Part shown: positions 1-8,713 of the stretch, piece after piece
How positions within the stretch are numbered: position 1 is the first letter of the stretch
How the letters are laid out: each line of letters starts with the position of its first letter
Source of the DNA: Colwellia sp. MB3u-45
GTDB lineage: Bacteria > Pseudomonadota > Gammaproteobacteria > Enterobacterales > Alteromonadaceae
Direction of reading: 5' to 3'
Length of the DNA stretch: 64,000 nucleotides
Assembly (NCBI RefSeq): GCF_014077005.1
Contig: NZ_JACGVC010000033.1
Coordinates: forward strand, 124,001-188,000
Made by a program: the position numbers and the translations under genes
Notes under the pieces: model-generated
Database searches by the model: none
What the model was told of the DNA's origin: nothing
Seen by the model: only the letters and a program-made list of their open reading frames with translations

Positions 1-93
1 CAGGGATATCACATTGGCAAACCACAGCCAATCAATGAAATTTTTGCCTGGAAAAATATAACGAATACAAGACTAAGCGGTGAAGATCAGTAG
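1..93 (+). CDS. C-terminal tail of an EAL-domain protein (partial)
   Basis: The frame is open from the first base and stops at TAG 91-93, leaving 30 residues that begin QGYHIGKPQPINEI. The pattern GY-x-IGKP-x-P is the usual end of the EAL (cyclic-di-GMP phosphodiesterase) domain, where the last strand and helix follow the barrel. Everything upstream, including the catalytic EAL motif, lies outside the window, so activity cannot be judged. The next 158 bases carry no gene and hold a 12-bp direct repeat. Confidence 0.6.
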   Translation, partial: QGYHIGKPQPINEIFAWKNITNTRLSGEDQ

Positions 94-136
94 ATGGAAT
101 TTTCGTCGACAAAGGACTCATAGCGTTGAACGTTGT

Positions 137-247
137 TAACGCATCTAGTTGAACGTTCTTAGCGCACTACTTTAACGTTTCTGACCCGTTGATTATTGAA
201 GATAAACCCTGTGTTGATAGACATTGAAAATATTGTAACGCATCTAG
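137..247. repeat. 12-bp direct repeat in the gap after the EAL gene
   Basis: The 12-mer TAACGCATCTAG occurs at 137-148 and again at 236-247. Between them a looser motif of the form TTGAACGTT/TTAACGTTT recurs. No open frame or hairpin with a T-run is visible. The function is unknown; it may be a worn mobile-element footprint. Confidence 0.4.
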
Positions 248-251
248 ACAG

Positions 252-815
252 TCATTCAACCGCGACTCGAACCGCCTTGCGTGTTCGTGTGTTGTAGGCA
301 ACAATCTCGCCGGACGAAGCCCCAATTCCAGATACAGCCTGGATGACCACTTGATGCGTGACCATTAGTGTAAGACTATTTTGGCTGAGCGCTGCAAGCT
401 TTTCTTGCAGCAACTTAAGTGTTTCATTACGATCAGCATGCTCTTCAAAAAATGAGTTAAGACCAGCAAATCTTTCAACTTCGCCAAGTTGTAAAAGTTT
501 GGCTGTTTCGAGGCAACGACACCAATAGCTTGAATAAATTTTATCAATCACTATAGCCGACTGCTTTAACTGCTGCCCTAATGAGATAGTTTGACTTCGA
601 CCAACGGCATCCAGATTTCGCTGTGTATTGCATTGGTTAATAACAAAATTAGCGGGATCACCAAAACCCGGAGCAATAGCATGGCGCATCAATAGTACGT
701 TGGCATCGATTTTCCGTAGCTTATCCATAATAGAATCAACATTTGTCGTGGCAAAGGCGTTCTGCACGCTAGCTGATAATATGACAAGAACTAATAATAA
801 ATTACCTACTAGCAT
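252..815 (-). CDS. Histidine phosphatase family protein, exported
   Basis: A 187-residue protein when started at the ATG at 815. Residues 1-21 are a hydrophobic signal sequence ending in NAFA, so the mature protein should be periplasmic or surface-anchored. The phosphatase signature LLMRHA is at about residues 41-46, with Arg44 and His45 as the phospho-acceptor pair, and the second catalytic His is in the late MVTHQ motif. A CN-x-QRNLD-x-xGR segment resembles the SixA/PhoE branch. A longer reading would start at 872, but that codon sits in the loop of a 15-bp hairpin (855-890), so the shorter start is preferred. The natural substrate is unknown. Confidence 0.8.
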   Translation of the reverse strand: MLVGNLLLVLVILSASVQNAFATTNVDSIMDKLRKIDANVLLMRHAIAPGFGDPANFVINQCNTQRNLDAVGRSQTISLGQQLKQSAIVIDKIYSSYWCRCLETAKLLQLGEVERFAGLNSFFEEHADRNETLKLLQEKLAALSQNSLTLMVTHQVVIQAVSGIGASSGEIVAYNTRTRKAVRVAVE

Positions 816-854
816 GTATTTTGAGCCACTGTTGGTTAATATTATGATTAATAC

Positions 855-890
855 AGTCACCTGATGTAACATATATTACATCAGGTGACT
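855..890 (-). terminator. Perfect 15-bp inverted repeat downstream of the fatty acid transporter
   Basis: Arms 855-869 and 876-890 are perfectly complementary around a 6-base loop. It lies 44 bases beyond the stop of the atoE-like gene, before the histidine phosphatase, so it fits a transcription end for the minus strand. No long T-run follows it, so an operator or mRNA-stabilising hairpin is also possible. Confidence 0.6.
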
Positions 891-933
891 TAGCACTGAG
901 TTTAAACGATTTATAGCGTCCCTTTATAAAAAA

Positions 934-2289
934 CTATAAAAAAACTAATCCTAATGATATAACAATGCCAGAATAGACAAGTATAACTAAGCAATAACCC
1001 ATAATATCTCTTGCTCCAAGTTTAGCAATCCCCAACAATGGTAAAGCCCAAAATGGTTGTATCATGTTTGTCCAAGCATCTCCCCAGGCAATTGCCATTG
1101 CCGTTCTGGCCGTATCTACGCCAAGTTCAATGGCTGCTGGCATCATAATAGGTGCTTGAACAACCCACTGTCCTCCACCCGAGGGGACAAAAAAGTTCAC
1201 AACGCCTGCACTTAAAAAAGTAAATAAAGGAAAAGTATTTACTGTAGAGATATTAACAAAACCTTGTGAAATATATCCAGCAAGTGAAACACCATCTGGA
1301 CCCATAAATTTCATCAGTCCCATTATTCCAGCATAAAAAGGGAATTGTAGTAAAATACCACCGACATTTTTTGACGCATCAGCCACTGCACGTACTACTT
1401 TAATGGGTGTGCCATGTAAAATAATGGCAGTAAATAAGAAGATAAAATTAATTATATTCAAATTTAAAGCAAATCCATTTTCGATAAAATAAGTGAAAAT
1501 AAAACTATATCCTAAAACACCCAGTGCTCTATTTATCCATTTAGAATTTTCAAGCTTTTGCGCTGGCGTCATATTATTTTTATCTAATGTTTCCACTATT
1601 TCAGCTTCAAATAAGCGGGTATCCACTTCAATGGTTTTTTCTTTTGAAGGATGCATAAACTTTAGAATAAAAGGTAATGTAAGCACAAGTATGGCGACAA
1701 TAATTAAATTATATGACGAAAATATGGTTTCGCTTGTTGGAATAGCTTGTGTTAATGCCCCATTGGTTATTTCTGCTAGACCAGTAGATGAGGCAATCGT
1801 TAATGGAATAGAGCCTGAAAAGCCTGCATGCCAAATCAAAAAACCAACGTAGGCAGAAGCGATTAATAATGGATAATGAACACCTTTTACTTTATGAGCG
1901 ACTTCTCTCGCAAAAATTGCCCCAATAACTAAACCAAAGCCCCAGTTAATAAAACTGGCAACTAATGCAACAAAACTGACCAGAAGTATCGCTTGTCCTG
2001 GTGTTTTTGAAAATCCAGCGAGTTTAGATAAATATTTTTTAAAAACATCTGTTGTTGCTAATATGGTGCCAGTGACCAGCACCAGTGCCATCTGCATTGC
2101 GAATGACAAAATAGACCAAAAACCGCCATACCAAGCTGTGACCAAATCCATAGGAGAGCTTTGTGTAAGAGGTATAGCGGCAATAAACACAACAAATGTT
2201 AATATAACGGCAAAAACAAATGGATCAGGAAGCCAATTTTTCACCAAACTAACAGAGCTGTCAGTAAACTTAACAAATATGTTTTTCAT
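934..2289 (-). CDS. atoE: Short-chain fatty acid transporter, AtoE family
   Basis: The 451-residue integral membrane protein is of usual length for the AtoE/SCFA_trans family. The N-terminus carries the family pattern NWLPDPFVFA followed by WYGGFWSILSFAMQMALVLVTG, and a PSGGGQW segment late in the protein is also typical. About 12 hydrophobic segments are visible. AtoE proteins import short-chain fatty acids such as butyrate or acetoacetate. A good ribosome site (AAGGAATA on the minus strand) precedes the ATG at 2289. No atoDAB genes sit next to it; instead the divergent neighbour is a decayed LysR-type regulator, which may once have controlled it. A hairpin at 855-890 probably ends the transcript. 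Exact substrate is inferred from family only. Confidence 0.9.
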   Translation of the reverse strand: MKNIFVKFTDSSVSLVKNWLPDPFVFAVILTFVVFIAAIPLTQSSPMDLVTAWYGGFWSILSFAMQMALVLVTGTILATTDVFKKYLSKLAGFSKTPGQAILLVSFVALVASFINWGFGLVIGAIFAREVAHKVKGVHYPLLIASAYVGFLIWHAGFSGSIPLTIASSTGLAEITNGALTQAIPTSETIFSSYNLIIVAILVLTLPFILKFMHPSKEKTIEVDTRLFEAEIVETLDKNNMTPAQKLENSKWINRALGVLGYSFIFTYFIENGFALNLNIINFIFLFTAIILHGTPIKVVRAVADASKNVGGILLQFPFYAGIMGLMKFMGPDGVSLAGYISQGFVNISTVNTFPLFTFLSAGVVNFFVPSGGGQWVVQAPIMMPAAIELGVDTARTAMAIAWGDAWTNMIQPFWALPLLGIAKLGARDIMGYCLVILVYSGIVISLGLVFL

Positions 2290-2464
2290 GTTATTCCTTT
2301 TTTTAATATCTGATTTTTAAGCACTTAACAAATACTACTATTTTACGCCCCTTCATTCGAATTTAGTGTCACTTCGTATGAAACTGGTGTTACATTTTTG
2401 ACATCTTTAAAGCTAGCAGAGTAGATGCTTGATACCAAGTGCTTTGGTACTTTCTTTAGCAACA

Positions 2465-2923
2465 ACTGATTGATACTGCCAATATAGTGTTTTATTTTTC
2501 GCGGCAATAACTATTGCCAATCCACTTGAAGATGATAAACCATCATTTAGCACACTAAGCAGCATTAACTATCGCCACTCAAAAGCTAGAATAAGAAGTT
2601 GGGCTAAAGTTAATTAACCGTGCGGAAAAAACGCGTTATTAACCGCTGAAGGTGAAGTGCTATATAAATTGTTACTTAACTATTAAGCCAAGTAAAATAA
2701 ATTGAATTAGAAGAGTTAAAAAATCTCGAACGGGGCCATTCTTTTTGGCGTTTCGGCCATGATGGGCTCTTACTACTGCCCAAAAATATTGACTGCATTT
2801 AAACAAAAAAATCGAAAAATAAAAATGCACTTGGTTGACCAAGGTACAGCAGCGCTGGATAAAATGTTGCTAAACGGCGAATCAAACCCCCTCATTATTA
2901 ATGAAAGACAAGTGTTGTGGTGA
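2465..2923 (+). pseudogene. Decayed LysR-type transcriptional regulator
   Basis: No single frame is open, but pieces of a LysR protein appear in order across several frames. Around 2570-2660 one frame reads ALTIATQKLE, stop, EVGLKLINRAEKTR, and a shifted frame continues LLTAEGEVLYK; this is the end of the LysR helix-turn-helix and its linker. Near 2700-2735 ELEELKNLERG follows, and from 2759 a 54-codon open piece starts MMGSYYCPKILTAFKQ and holds LVDQGTAALDKMLLNGE, the start of the effector domain, ending at TGA 2921-2923. Stops and frameshifts break the helix-turn-helix, and the remaining effector domain is missing. It is divergent to the AtoE transporter, the usual arrangement for a LysR regulator and its target. 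The 5' boundary is approximate. Confidence 0.75.
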
Positions 2924-3002
2924 GTAAAGTAATATTGCAATAAGTGATTGCCAACGCCCACTTGTTGGCTGCAATGGCTTGCATTAACAGCACTTGGTGC
3001 CA

Positions 3003-3030
3003 GCGCCACTAAATGTCAGTTTAGTGGCGC
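3003..3030 (-). terminator. 11-bp GC-rich hairpin after mscS
   Basis: Arms 3003-3013 and 3020-3030 (GCGCCACTAAA and its complement) are perfect around a 6-base loop. It lies 40 bases past the mscS stop and before the LysR remnant. There is no clear T-run, so termination may be weak or Rho-assisted. Confidence 0.5.
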
Positions 3031-3069
3031 CTGTGCAAAATTCGACTAATGGAATAGCTTCAGTAATCG

Positions 3070-3900
3070 CTAAGACTTATAAATATGCATGTCTCGTTGG
3101 GGGTAAGGAATGGTAATACCTTCCTTGTCGAAGGCTTTTTTCACTTTTTCATGCATGTCCCAGTAGTATGGCCACAGGTCATCGGTAGCAACCCAAGGTC
3201 GGAACATCAGATTGACTGAGTTATCGCCAAGGCTGCCAACACAGATTCTTGGCTCAGGATCTTTCAGAGAGCGTTCGTCCTCCTCAAATAGCCGTTGGAG
3301 AATGGCCTTCGCTTTGTCGATGTCGTCGTCGTAGTGGATGCCAAAGGTCATGTCGCAGCGACGATTTTTGTAAATACTGACATTTACCAAGGTGGCGTTA
3401 GATAAACTGCCATTTGGAATGACAATACGCCGGTTGTCGAAAGTATCCACCACAGTATAGAGGATCTGGATTTCGGTGACAGCACCATGAAAACCTTGAG
3501 CTTCGATGGTATCGCCCACTTTGAAAGGTTTAAAAATCAGGATCAGCACACCGCCAGCAAAATTGGCTAGGCTTCCCTGTAACGCAAGTCCTATCGCCAG
3601 ACCAGCAGCACCGATCACCGCAATAAACGAGGTCGTTGCAATACCGATCATCGAGGCGACTGAAATAAGTAGCATAACTTTCATAACTGCACTAGTTAGT
3701 CCACACAGAAACTTATTCAGTGTTGGGTCTTTAGCGCCAATCTTTTTATCTAGAACCCCAACAAAGCGGTTGATCAGCCATAGACCAACAACTAATGTAA
3801 TAATAGCAAGCACAAATTTAGGTGCGTAAGTGATCACTAGCGATATACCTTGGTCTATTAACTGCGAAACGTTTATGTTTGTTCCAATAATTTCTTCCAT
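3070..3900 (-). CDS. mscS: Small-conductance mechanosensitive channel MscS
   Basis: At 276 residues it is close to the 286-residue E. coli MscS and aligns along its length by eye. Three N-terminal hydrophobic segments are followed by the pore-lining helix with the glycine/alanine pattern AVIGAAGLAIGLALQGSLANFAGG at about residues 92-115. The beta domain with VIPNG and the C-terminal cytoplasmic domain ending IPYPQRDMH follow. The protein opens under membrane tension and releases solutes on hypo-osmotic shock. A GGGAA ribosome site precedes the start. It is a single-gene unit with a hairpin at 3003-3030. Confidence 0.93.
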   Translation of the reverse strand: MEEIIGTNINVSQLIDQGISLVITYAPKFVLAIITLVVGLWLINRFVGVLDKKIGAKDPTLNKFLCGLTSAVMKVMLLISVASMIGIATTSFIAVIGAAGLAIGLALQGSLANFAGGVLILIFKPFKVGDTIEAQGFHGAVTEIQILYTVVDTFDNRRIVIPNGSLSNATLVNVSIYKNRRCDMTFGIHYDDDIDKAKAILQRLFEEDERSLKDPEPRICVGSLGDNSVNLMFRPWVATDDLWPYYWDMHEKVKKAFDKEGITIPYPQRDMHIYKS

Positions 3901-4589
3901 TCAGTGGTTCCCTACTTGTGATGAGTTACTAGTTGAATATTATAATGACAAACACGGTAACACATCTATGCAACAGACCTAGACTGCAGTGAGTTTAGAG
4001 TATGTGACCTGATGATTAAAACAAGGTCATAAAAAGTAAGATCTGACTTTAGATGGTCTTTTGGCTTGGTAAGGTTAGACACAGGTGAATTACGCTGAAG
4101 AGGTATATTGACGCTAGCCCTTGTCAATAATCTATAAACGACGGTATAAACGACAGAAAGTGGATTTTAGCGGCTAAAGATGAGTAACTTATGGCGCTAT
4201 TGTTGGAAATTCTAACCTTAAATAAACAACAGTTAACGTCCGCTTTAGCCTATAAATGAATATTAGCTAGGATGATTTTAATAACAAAAATCAGCCCTTT
4301 TGTGTCGGTAGTCAACTTTTTTAGCACCAGTGAAGATCATTTTTATATCTGGAAATATTACCCGAGATGTCTATTAATACCCCTTGGATTATGGCGTTTA
4401 TCAAGCAAGGCTATAAAAAACCGCGTTAAAATATCTCTAGTACAGTTACCGAATTGTTCGTTATCCAAACTGCAAAAAAACTTGATAACACCCCACAGGT
4501 AAGACAGAAAATTTAATTTCTAAAGCGCTTTTTTATGCTTGCAGCACCTTGTTTGTTATTGTACAGTAATGAACTTTAGCGGCCCACAA
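3901..4589. other. Gene-free stretch between mscS and the TRAP operon
   Basis: About 690 bases without a supported gene, serving as the upstream region of both mscS (minus) and the TRAP operon (plus). A 76-codon frame at 4272-4502 has no ribosome site or recognisable pattern. Short peptide-like runs in other frames around 4340-4500 could be the remains of a gene, but I cannot name a family. Confidence 0.4.
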
Positions 4590-4606
4590 GTTCCGCCAAG
4601 CGAAAC
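4590..4606. promoter_or_regulatory. Putative IclR-type operator in front of the TRAP operon
   Basis: GTTCCGC-CAA-GCGAAAC is a 7-3-7 palindrome with one mismatch, ending 30 bases before the dctP start codon. Four more copies of the same design lie upstream of the acyl-CoA ligase, the 480-residue permease and the acyl-CoA dehydrogenase/TonB divergon. Assignment to the IclR protein at 8714-9514 is inference from co-location. Confidence 0.65.
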
Positions 4607-4635
4607 GCAGGATATTATTTTGAAGAGTCATCACA

Positions 4636-5700
4636 ATGAATAAGATTAGCAAATTTTTCAAAGTAGCCACATTCACAGCCGCTGCTTTGAGTGCAATTCC
4701 TGCGGTTGCAGCAACTGTGCTCACTTATGGTGAACCTGGGCCAAACCGAGGCGCCCGTGCAGGTGCCACTAAATGGTTTGCACAGGAAGTTGACAAGCGC
4801 TCTGGTGGTGATTTAAAAATTGATATTATGTGGGGCGGCGCCTTATTTAAATCAAATGCCTCACGAGAATCTATTGCTGCTGGCGTGGTTGATATGGGCA
4901 CCATTATCCCAGATTACTTTCCTAAAGAAATGGTTTCTGCTTCACTGACTAACTTGCCCTTTGAAAATTTAGATCCCTGGGTAGGACTAAAAGCGAACTA
5001 TGACCACATGCAATCGCCTGAAGTGATACACAGCTTGGCTGAACAAAATTTAGCCTTCGTCACTTCGTACATGCTTTCTAGCGTTATTATCTTATGCAAA
5101 GGCGACGCTGTTCGTTCAATAGATGATATAAGAAATAAAAAAATACGTGGCGTCGGTACCTTCGGGAAAATATTTGGCGACTTAGGCGCAAACTTGGTTA
5201 GCATGAGTATTTATAAGGCTTATCAAGGACTAGGTAACGGTTTACTTGATTGTAGTCAAGGTTATATGAACGCCACCATCGCCCTGAAACAACATGAAGC
5301 GGCAGACAGTTTAACCAAACTCAATTGGGGGATTTATACCGGATTGGGCATGTATATTAATAAAAAGTCACTAACAAAATTGAGCCTCTCTCAGCGTAAA
5401 GTGTTAGATGAAGTCGGCGCTGACTTTATCAACCATATTGGTCAAAATGTAGTGAAAGCTGACAATAAAGCAGAGCGATTATTAACCCAAGGGATTAATG
5501 GCCACAAATTGGAAATTATTAATCTCCCTCCTGAAGATTCTGCGAAATTATATTTAGCCAGCCAATCTCACATTAGTAAATGGCAAAATGAAGCCAATAA
5601 AAGTGACCTTGATGGCAAGGCCATGGTTGAAAACTATAAAGCACTACTCACTAAATACAGCCAAGAACGCGATCTAAAAGGCTACCCTTGGACACGTTAA
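4636..5700 (+). CDS. TRAP transporter substrate-binding protein (DctP family)
   Basis: The 354-residue protein starts with a clear signal peptide (residues 1-26, ending VPAVAA-like AVAATV) and then shows the DctP fold pattern: early GARAGATKWFAQEVDKRSGG, a middle IDDIRNKKIRGVGTFG segment, which in the family contains the arginine that binds the substrate carboxylate, and MYINKKSLTKLS. It should capture a carboxylic acid in the periplasm and hand it to the DctQ/DctM permease encoded just downstream. A putative operator palindrome ends 30 bases before the start codon, so expression probably responds to the pathway's inducer. The ligand is not predictable from sequence; the genomic setting suggests the acid that is CoA-activated by the ligase at 19020-20870. 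Confidence 0.9.
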   Translation: MNKISKFFKVATFTAAALSAIPAVAATVLTYGEPGPNRGARAGATKWFAQEVDKRSGGDLKIDIMWGGALFKSNASRESIAAGVVDMGTIIPDYFPKEMVSASLTNLPFENLDPWVGLKANYDHMQSPEVIHSLAEQNLAFVTSYMLSSVIILCKGDAVRSIDDIRNKKIRGVGTFGKIFGDLGANLVSMSIYKAYQGLGNGLLDCSQGYMNATIALKQHEAADSLTKLNWGIYTGLGMYINKKSLTKLSLSQRKVLDEVGADFINHIGQNVVKADNKAERLLTQGINGHKLEIINLPPEDSAKLYLASQSHISKWQNEANKSDLDGKAMVENYKALLTKYSQERDLKGYPWTR

Positions 5701-5834
5701 TTTAATTACATCTGTTTCATTAATAAGCTGATGAACTTTATACACAATAAAAATGGCCAAATATAAGGCCTTTATTTTAAACTGTATAAATATTCACAAC
5801 GAAGTGAGATAGGTACTACATAGAGTTTATTATT

Positions 5835-6365
5835 ATGTTGAAAAAAATGGAACAGGGAGCATTGATTGTCGCTGGGGTATGTATTGTCACTCTCGGACTC
5901 ATGATCACTCTAACGGTAGTGACGCGTAACCTTTTTGGCTGGGGCGTTACTGATGATGTTGTTATCGTTCGAGAACTCATGGTAGGTGCTGTTTTTCTAC
6001 CATTAGCATATGTCACCGCAGATTATAGTCACATTACTATAGAGTTCTTATTTAAACGCTTGGGTAAACACAGCAAATTATGGTTGCTTGCCATTGGCTC
6101 TTTCATCAGTTTATTAATATTAATGCCACTTGCCTTCGCCGCTTGGAAAGGTTTTTTTCATGCGGCCAGCAGTGGTGCCTATTTTTTTAGCGAGTTAGAC
6201 CTACCTGAATGGCCGGGGAGATTGGCCTTTTTCGTTGGAGCTGCACTCTTTATTATCCGTTTATTAGTGATTTTTATTGCTGATTTTCGAGCCGCTATTT
6301 CTGGTAATACTGAACATCTTGTGCAGCGCTCTGACGCTGCATACAATACAACTGAAGAGGATTAA
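5835..6365 (+). CDS. TRAP transporter small permease (DctQ family)
   Basis: A 176-residue membrane protein with four hydrophobic segments (about residues 10-30, 45-65, 85-105, 130-150), the normal build of the DctQ subunit. The family signature appears as the conserved arginine-containing TVVTRNLFG after helix 1 and ADYSHITIEF after helix 2. It lies 134 bases after dctP and its stop is 3 bases before the dctM start, so the two permease genes are tightly coupled. It stabilises the large permease and is part of the sodium-driven uptake complex in the inner membrane. Confidence 0.88.
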   Translation: MLKKMEQGALIVAGVCIVTLGLMITLTVVTRNLFGWGVTDDVVIVRELMVGAVFLPLAYVTADYSHITIEFLFKRLGKHSKLWLLAIGSFISLLILMPLAFAAWKGFFHAASSGAYFFSELDLPEWPGRLAFFVGAALFIIRLLVIFIADFRAAISGNTEHLVQRSDAAYNTTEED

Positions 6366-6368
6366 TCT

Positions 6369-7709
6369 GTGGATCCATTGATGCTTGGGCTAGTCGGGTT
6401 TGCCTGTACCTTGCTTTTACTTATGTTCCGTGTGCCAATCGCCTTCAGTTTGGCTGGTGTATCATCGGTATTTATCTTTTTATTTTTTGCCATGCGCTCT
6501 GGTGGTTTTGATATTGAATCAGCTGTAGCACCGACACTGACCATGATTTCATCCAATGCGTTTGACTTGGTGCATTCTTATGATCTGAGTATGATACCGC
6601 TATTCGTGCTGTTAGGTCATATCGCCTTCCATACCGGTATCACTACTGATATATATCATGCGGCACGCGTTTGGCTAAAACGCTTACCTGGCGGTGTGGC
6701 TATGGCCTCTGTTTTTGGCTGTGGTGGCTTCTCCGCCATTACCGGCTCCAGCATAGCTTGCGCGTCGGCTATGGGTAAAATCTGCGTGCCAGAAATGTTA
6801 CGTATGGGTTATGATAAGCGCCTAGCAACTTCTACCGTCGCTGTTGGCGGCACGCTAGGTTCGCTGATCCCGCCCAGTGTGCTATTTATTGTTTACGGTA
6901 TTTTTACCGAAATGTCTGTCAGCCGCCTGTTCTTGGCAGGTGTCATCCCAGGTCTAATATCACTAGTCGGTTTTTTAGTGGTGATCTACATCTGGGTAAA
7001 GCGTAATCCCAGTGATGCGCCCGCCGATACCACCCTACTGATAAAGGGAGACCGCCGCAAAGCCGCCATAAGATGTTGGCCCGCTGTGTTACTTTTTACC
7101 ATTATTATTGGCGGTATTTATGGTGGTTTATTCACCGCGACCGAAGCCGCAGCGATCAGCGCATTTTCGGTGATTATCATAGGGTCATTGCAAAAACGTC
7201 TTAATTGGCAGCAATTTATGCAATCAATTAAAGAAACCTGTACGCAAACCACGTCTATCTTCTTTATCGCCGCTGGCGCAAAAATATTTGTCGGCTTTGT
7301 TGCGCTAACCGGTATGGCGCCGGCACTGGTCGGCCTTATCGAAGCTGCCGATGTTTCTTTATGGCTATTGCTGATAATGATCGCAGGGGTATATTTTCTC
7401 CTGGGCATGTTTCTTGACCCGCTAGGTATTATGGTACTTACCTTACCTTTTCTAATCCCTATGGTAGAAGGTTATGGCTTAGACTTAATTTGGTTTGGCG
7501 TAGTGATAATAAAGTTGCTTGAAATAAGCTTGATCACCCCGCCGGTAGGATTAAACGTTTTTGTTATCGCCAGTGTCACTAAACCTTCAGTCGCGGTATA
7601 TGACATTTTTATGGGCGTGACAAGATTTTTGGTGATGGACATCTTGGTACTGGTGGCGATTATCGCCTTCCCTATCCTATCCTTGCTATTGCCTAATCTT
7701 ATGATGTAA
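6369..7709 (+). CDS. TRAP transporter large permease (DctM family)
   Basis: The 446-residue, roughly 12-helix protein is the transport subunit. Typical DctM features include AITGSSIACASAMG near residue 125, the following SLIPPSVLFIVYG, and the late LGMFLDPLGIMVLTLPF with ITPPVGLNVFV. The start is GTG at 6369, supported by GAGG eight bases upstream at the end of the dctQ gene. Together with the genes at 4636 and 5835 this completes a TRAP uptake system for an organic acid. A bulged 14-bp hairpin at 7750-7783 follows. Substrate unknown; regulated with the beta-oxidation genes if the shared palindrome at 4590 is functional. Confidence 0.92.
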   Translation: MDPLMLGLVGFACTLLLLMFRVPIAFSLAGVSSVFIFLFFAMRSGGFDIESAVAPTLTMISSNAFDLVHSYDLSMIPLFVLLGHIAFHTGITTDIYHAARVWLKRLPGGVAMASVFGCGGFSAITGSSIACASAMGKICVPEMLRMGYDKRLATSTVAVGGTLGSLIPPSVLFIVYGIFTEMSVSRLFLAGVIPGLISLVGFLVVIYIWVKRNPSDAPADTTLLIKGDRRKAAIRCWPAVLLFTIIIGGIYGGLFTATEAAAISAFSVIIIGSLQKRLNWQQFMQSIKETCTQTTSIFFIAAGAKIFVGFVALTGMAPALVGLIEAADVSLWLLLIMIAGVYFLLGMFLDPLGIMVLTLPFLIPMVEGYGLDLIWFGVVIIKLLEISLITPPVGLNVFVIASVTKPSVAVYDIFMGVTRFLVMDILVLVAIIAFPILSLLLPNLMM

Positions 7710-7749
7710 CACTTATTATTCGCACTTTGGCCAATATATTAAAGACGAA

Positions 7750-7783
7750 AGCGAACATACTAGGTTACTAGCTTATGTTCGCT
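7750..7783 (+). terminator. Hairpin after the TRAP operon
   Basis: Arms AGCGAACATA (7750-7759) and TATGTTCGCT (7774-7783) plus an inner CTAG/CTAG pair form a 14-bp stem with a small bulge. It starts 41 bases past the dctM stop. No T-run follows. The rest of the 308-base convergent gap to the DoxX gene holds no gene. Confidence 0.5.
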
Positions 7784-8017
7784 GTTCAAATATTAAAACA
7801 TTAAAATATTGAAAAATAGGTACATCAGATTGTATTTACCATTTCAGCATAACCCTTTTCAACGGGTGTTCACGTAGAGGCAATATCACCAGATAAAATA
7901 GCGGGTTAGGTCTATTAGCGCTAACTGACAGGGGTGTTCTTAGGCATATAACAGCAACGACAAAGGCCGATTTTCAGCCAAGTAATACCCATATATTACG
8001 TGAGCTGCTCGGCCTTG

Positions 8018-8404
8018 TTATTTATTTTCACCTTTGTGCTGAATTCTTTCTGGTGCAATTGCCCACCATACAAACCAAATAAATAATAATTGCATGGGTA
8101 GGCGAAGATATAAAAAGAACACTGAAATATCGTGATATTTTTCTGGCTGCAAAGCCATGTTTATATTAGCCGGATAAACAGCAACAATTAAGGCAATTAA
8201 CCCATAGCCCGCTAACAAACGAGTTTTAGGCACCAAAAGGCCTATCGCACCCAAAACTTCAAATACACCACTGATGAGAACAAGTTCTTTGTGATAAGGC
8301 AAATAATCTGGCATCGCCATTATAAAAAAGTCAGCCGAAATAAAATGGCCGATACCGCCGATAAGAAAGAACAAGGCAATAATTAAAAGTGGCATGCGAG
8401 GCAT
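8018..8404 (-). CDS. DoxX-like small membrane protein
   Basis: A 128-residue protein with four predicted membrane helices. The pattern LIGGIGHFISADFFIMAMPDYLP near the N-terminus followed by LVLISGVFEVLGAIGLL is characteristic of the DoxX-like/MauE-type group. A ribosome site (GGAG, eight bases before the ATG at 8404) supports the start. The function of such proteins is poorly known; some are linked to redox or sulfur metabolism. It is a single gene between the TRAP operon and the IclR regulator and may have nothing to do with the pathway. Confidence 0.75.
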   Translation of the reverse strand: MPRMPLLIIALFFLIGGIGHFISADFFIMAMPDYLPYHKELVLISGVFEVLGAIGLLVPKTRLLAGYGLIALIVAVYPANINMALQPEKYHDISVFFLYLRLPMQLLFIWFVWWAIAPERIQHKGENK

Positions 8405-8624
8405 CAGTTATTCTCCGTATTCATTTTTCCAAAGCTCAAATCAAGGCGATTAATAGTTTACTTAAAGCTAAAGTGAAGCCGAGCGAAGTAAACGCTTAGC
8501 ACTTTGCTTTAATTATTTTTTATGCGGCTGTTTTTACCCATGACTTTGCTATCGATATTGTATTGCTATCAAGATGGTATTTCATTGACATTGTATTTCA
8601 TTAACATAACTACCTGACACATAG

Positions 8625-8658
8625 CAAAAAGCCTTTGCAGTAAACAAAGGCTTTTTAG
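8625..8658 (-). terminator. Rho-independent terminator of the IclR gene
   Basis: Arms 8626-8637 and 8645-8656 (AAAAAGCCTTTG and complement) form a 12-bp stem, with T-runs on both strands. It lies about 55 bases after the IclR stop. It could also block readthrough toward the regulator from the other strand. Nothing else is seen in the 309-base gap 8405-8713. Confidence 0.85.
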
Positions 8659-8713
8659 CATTCAATCATGTCAAACACACCATCATGTCAAAGGATGAAA
8701 CTAAGATATAATC

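Noticed and set aside
816-872. Longer N-terminus for the histidine phosphatase
   Set aside because: Its start codon lies in the loop of a 15-bp hairpin, and the shorter start gives a normal signal peptide.
2773-3009. 78-codon minus-strand frame
   Set aside because: It is antisense to the readable LysR effector-domain piece and has no recognisable motif.
4272-4502. 76-codon open frame between mscS and the TRAP operon
   Set aside because: No ribosome site, no family pattern, and composition like non-coding DNA.
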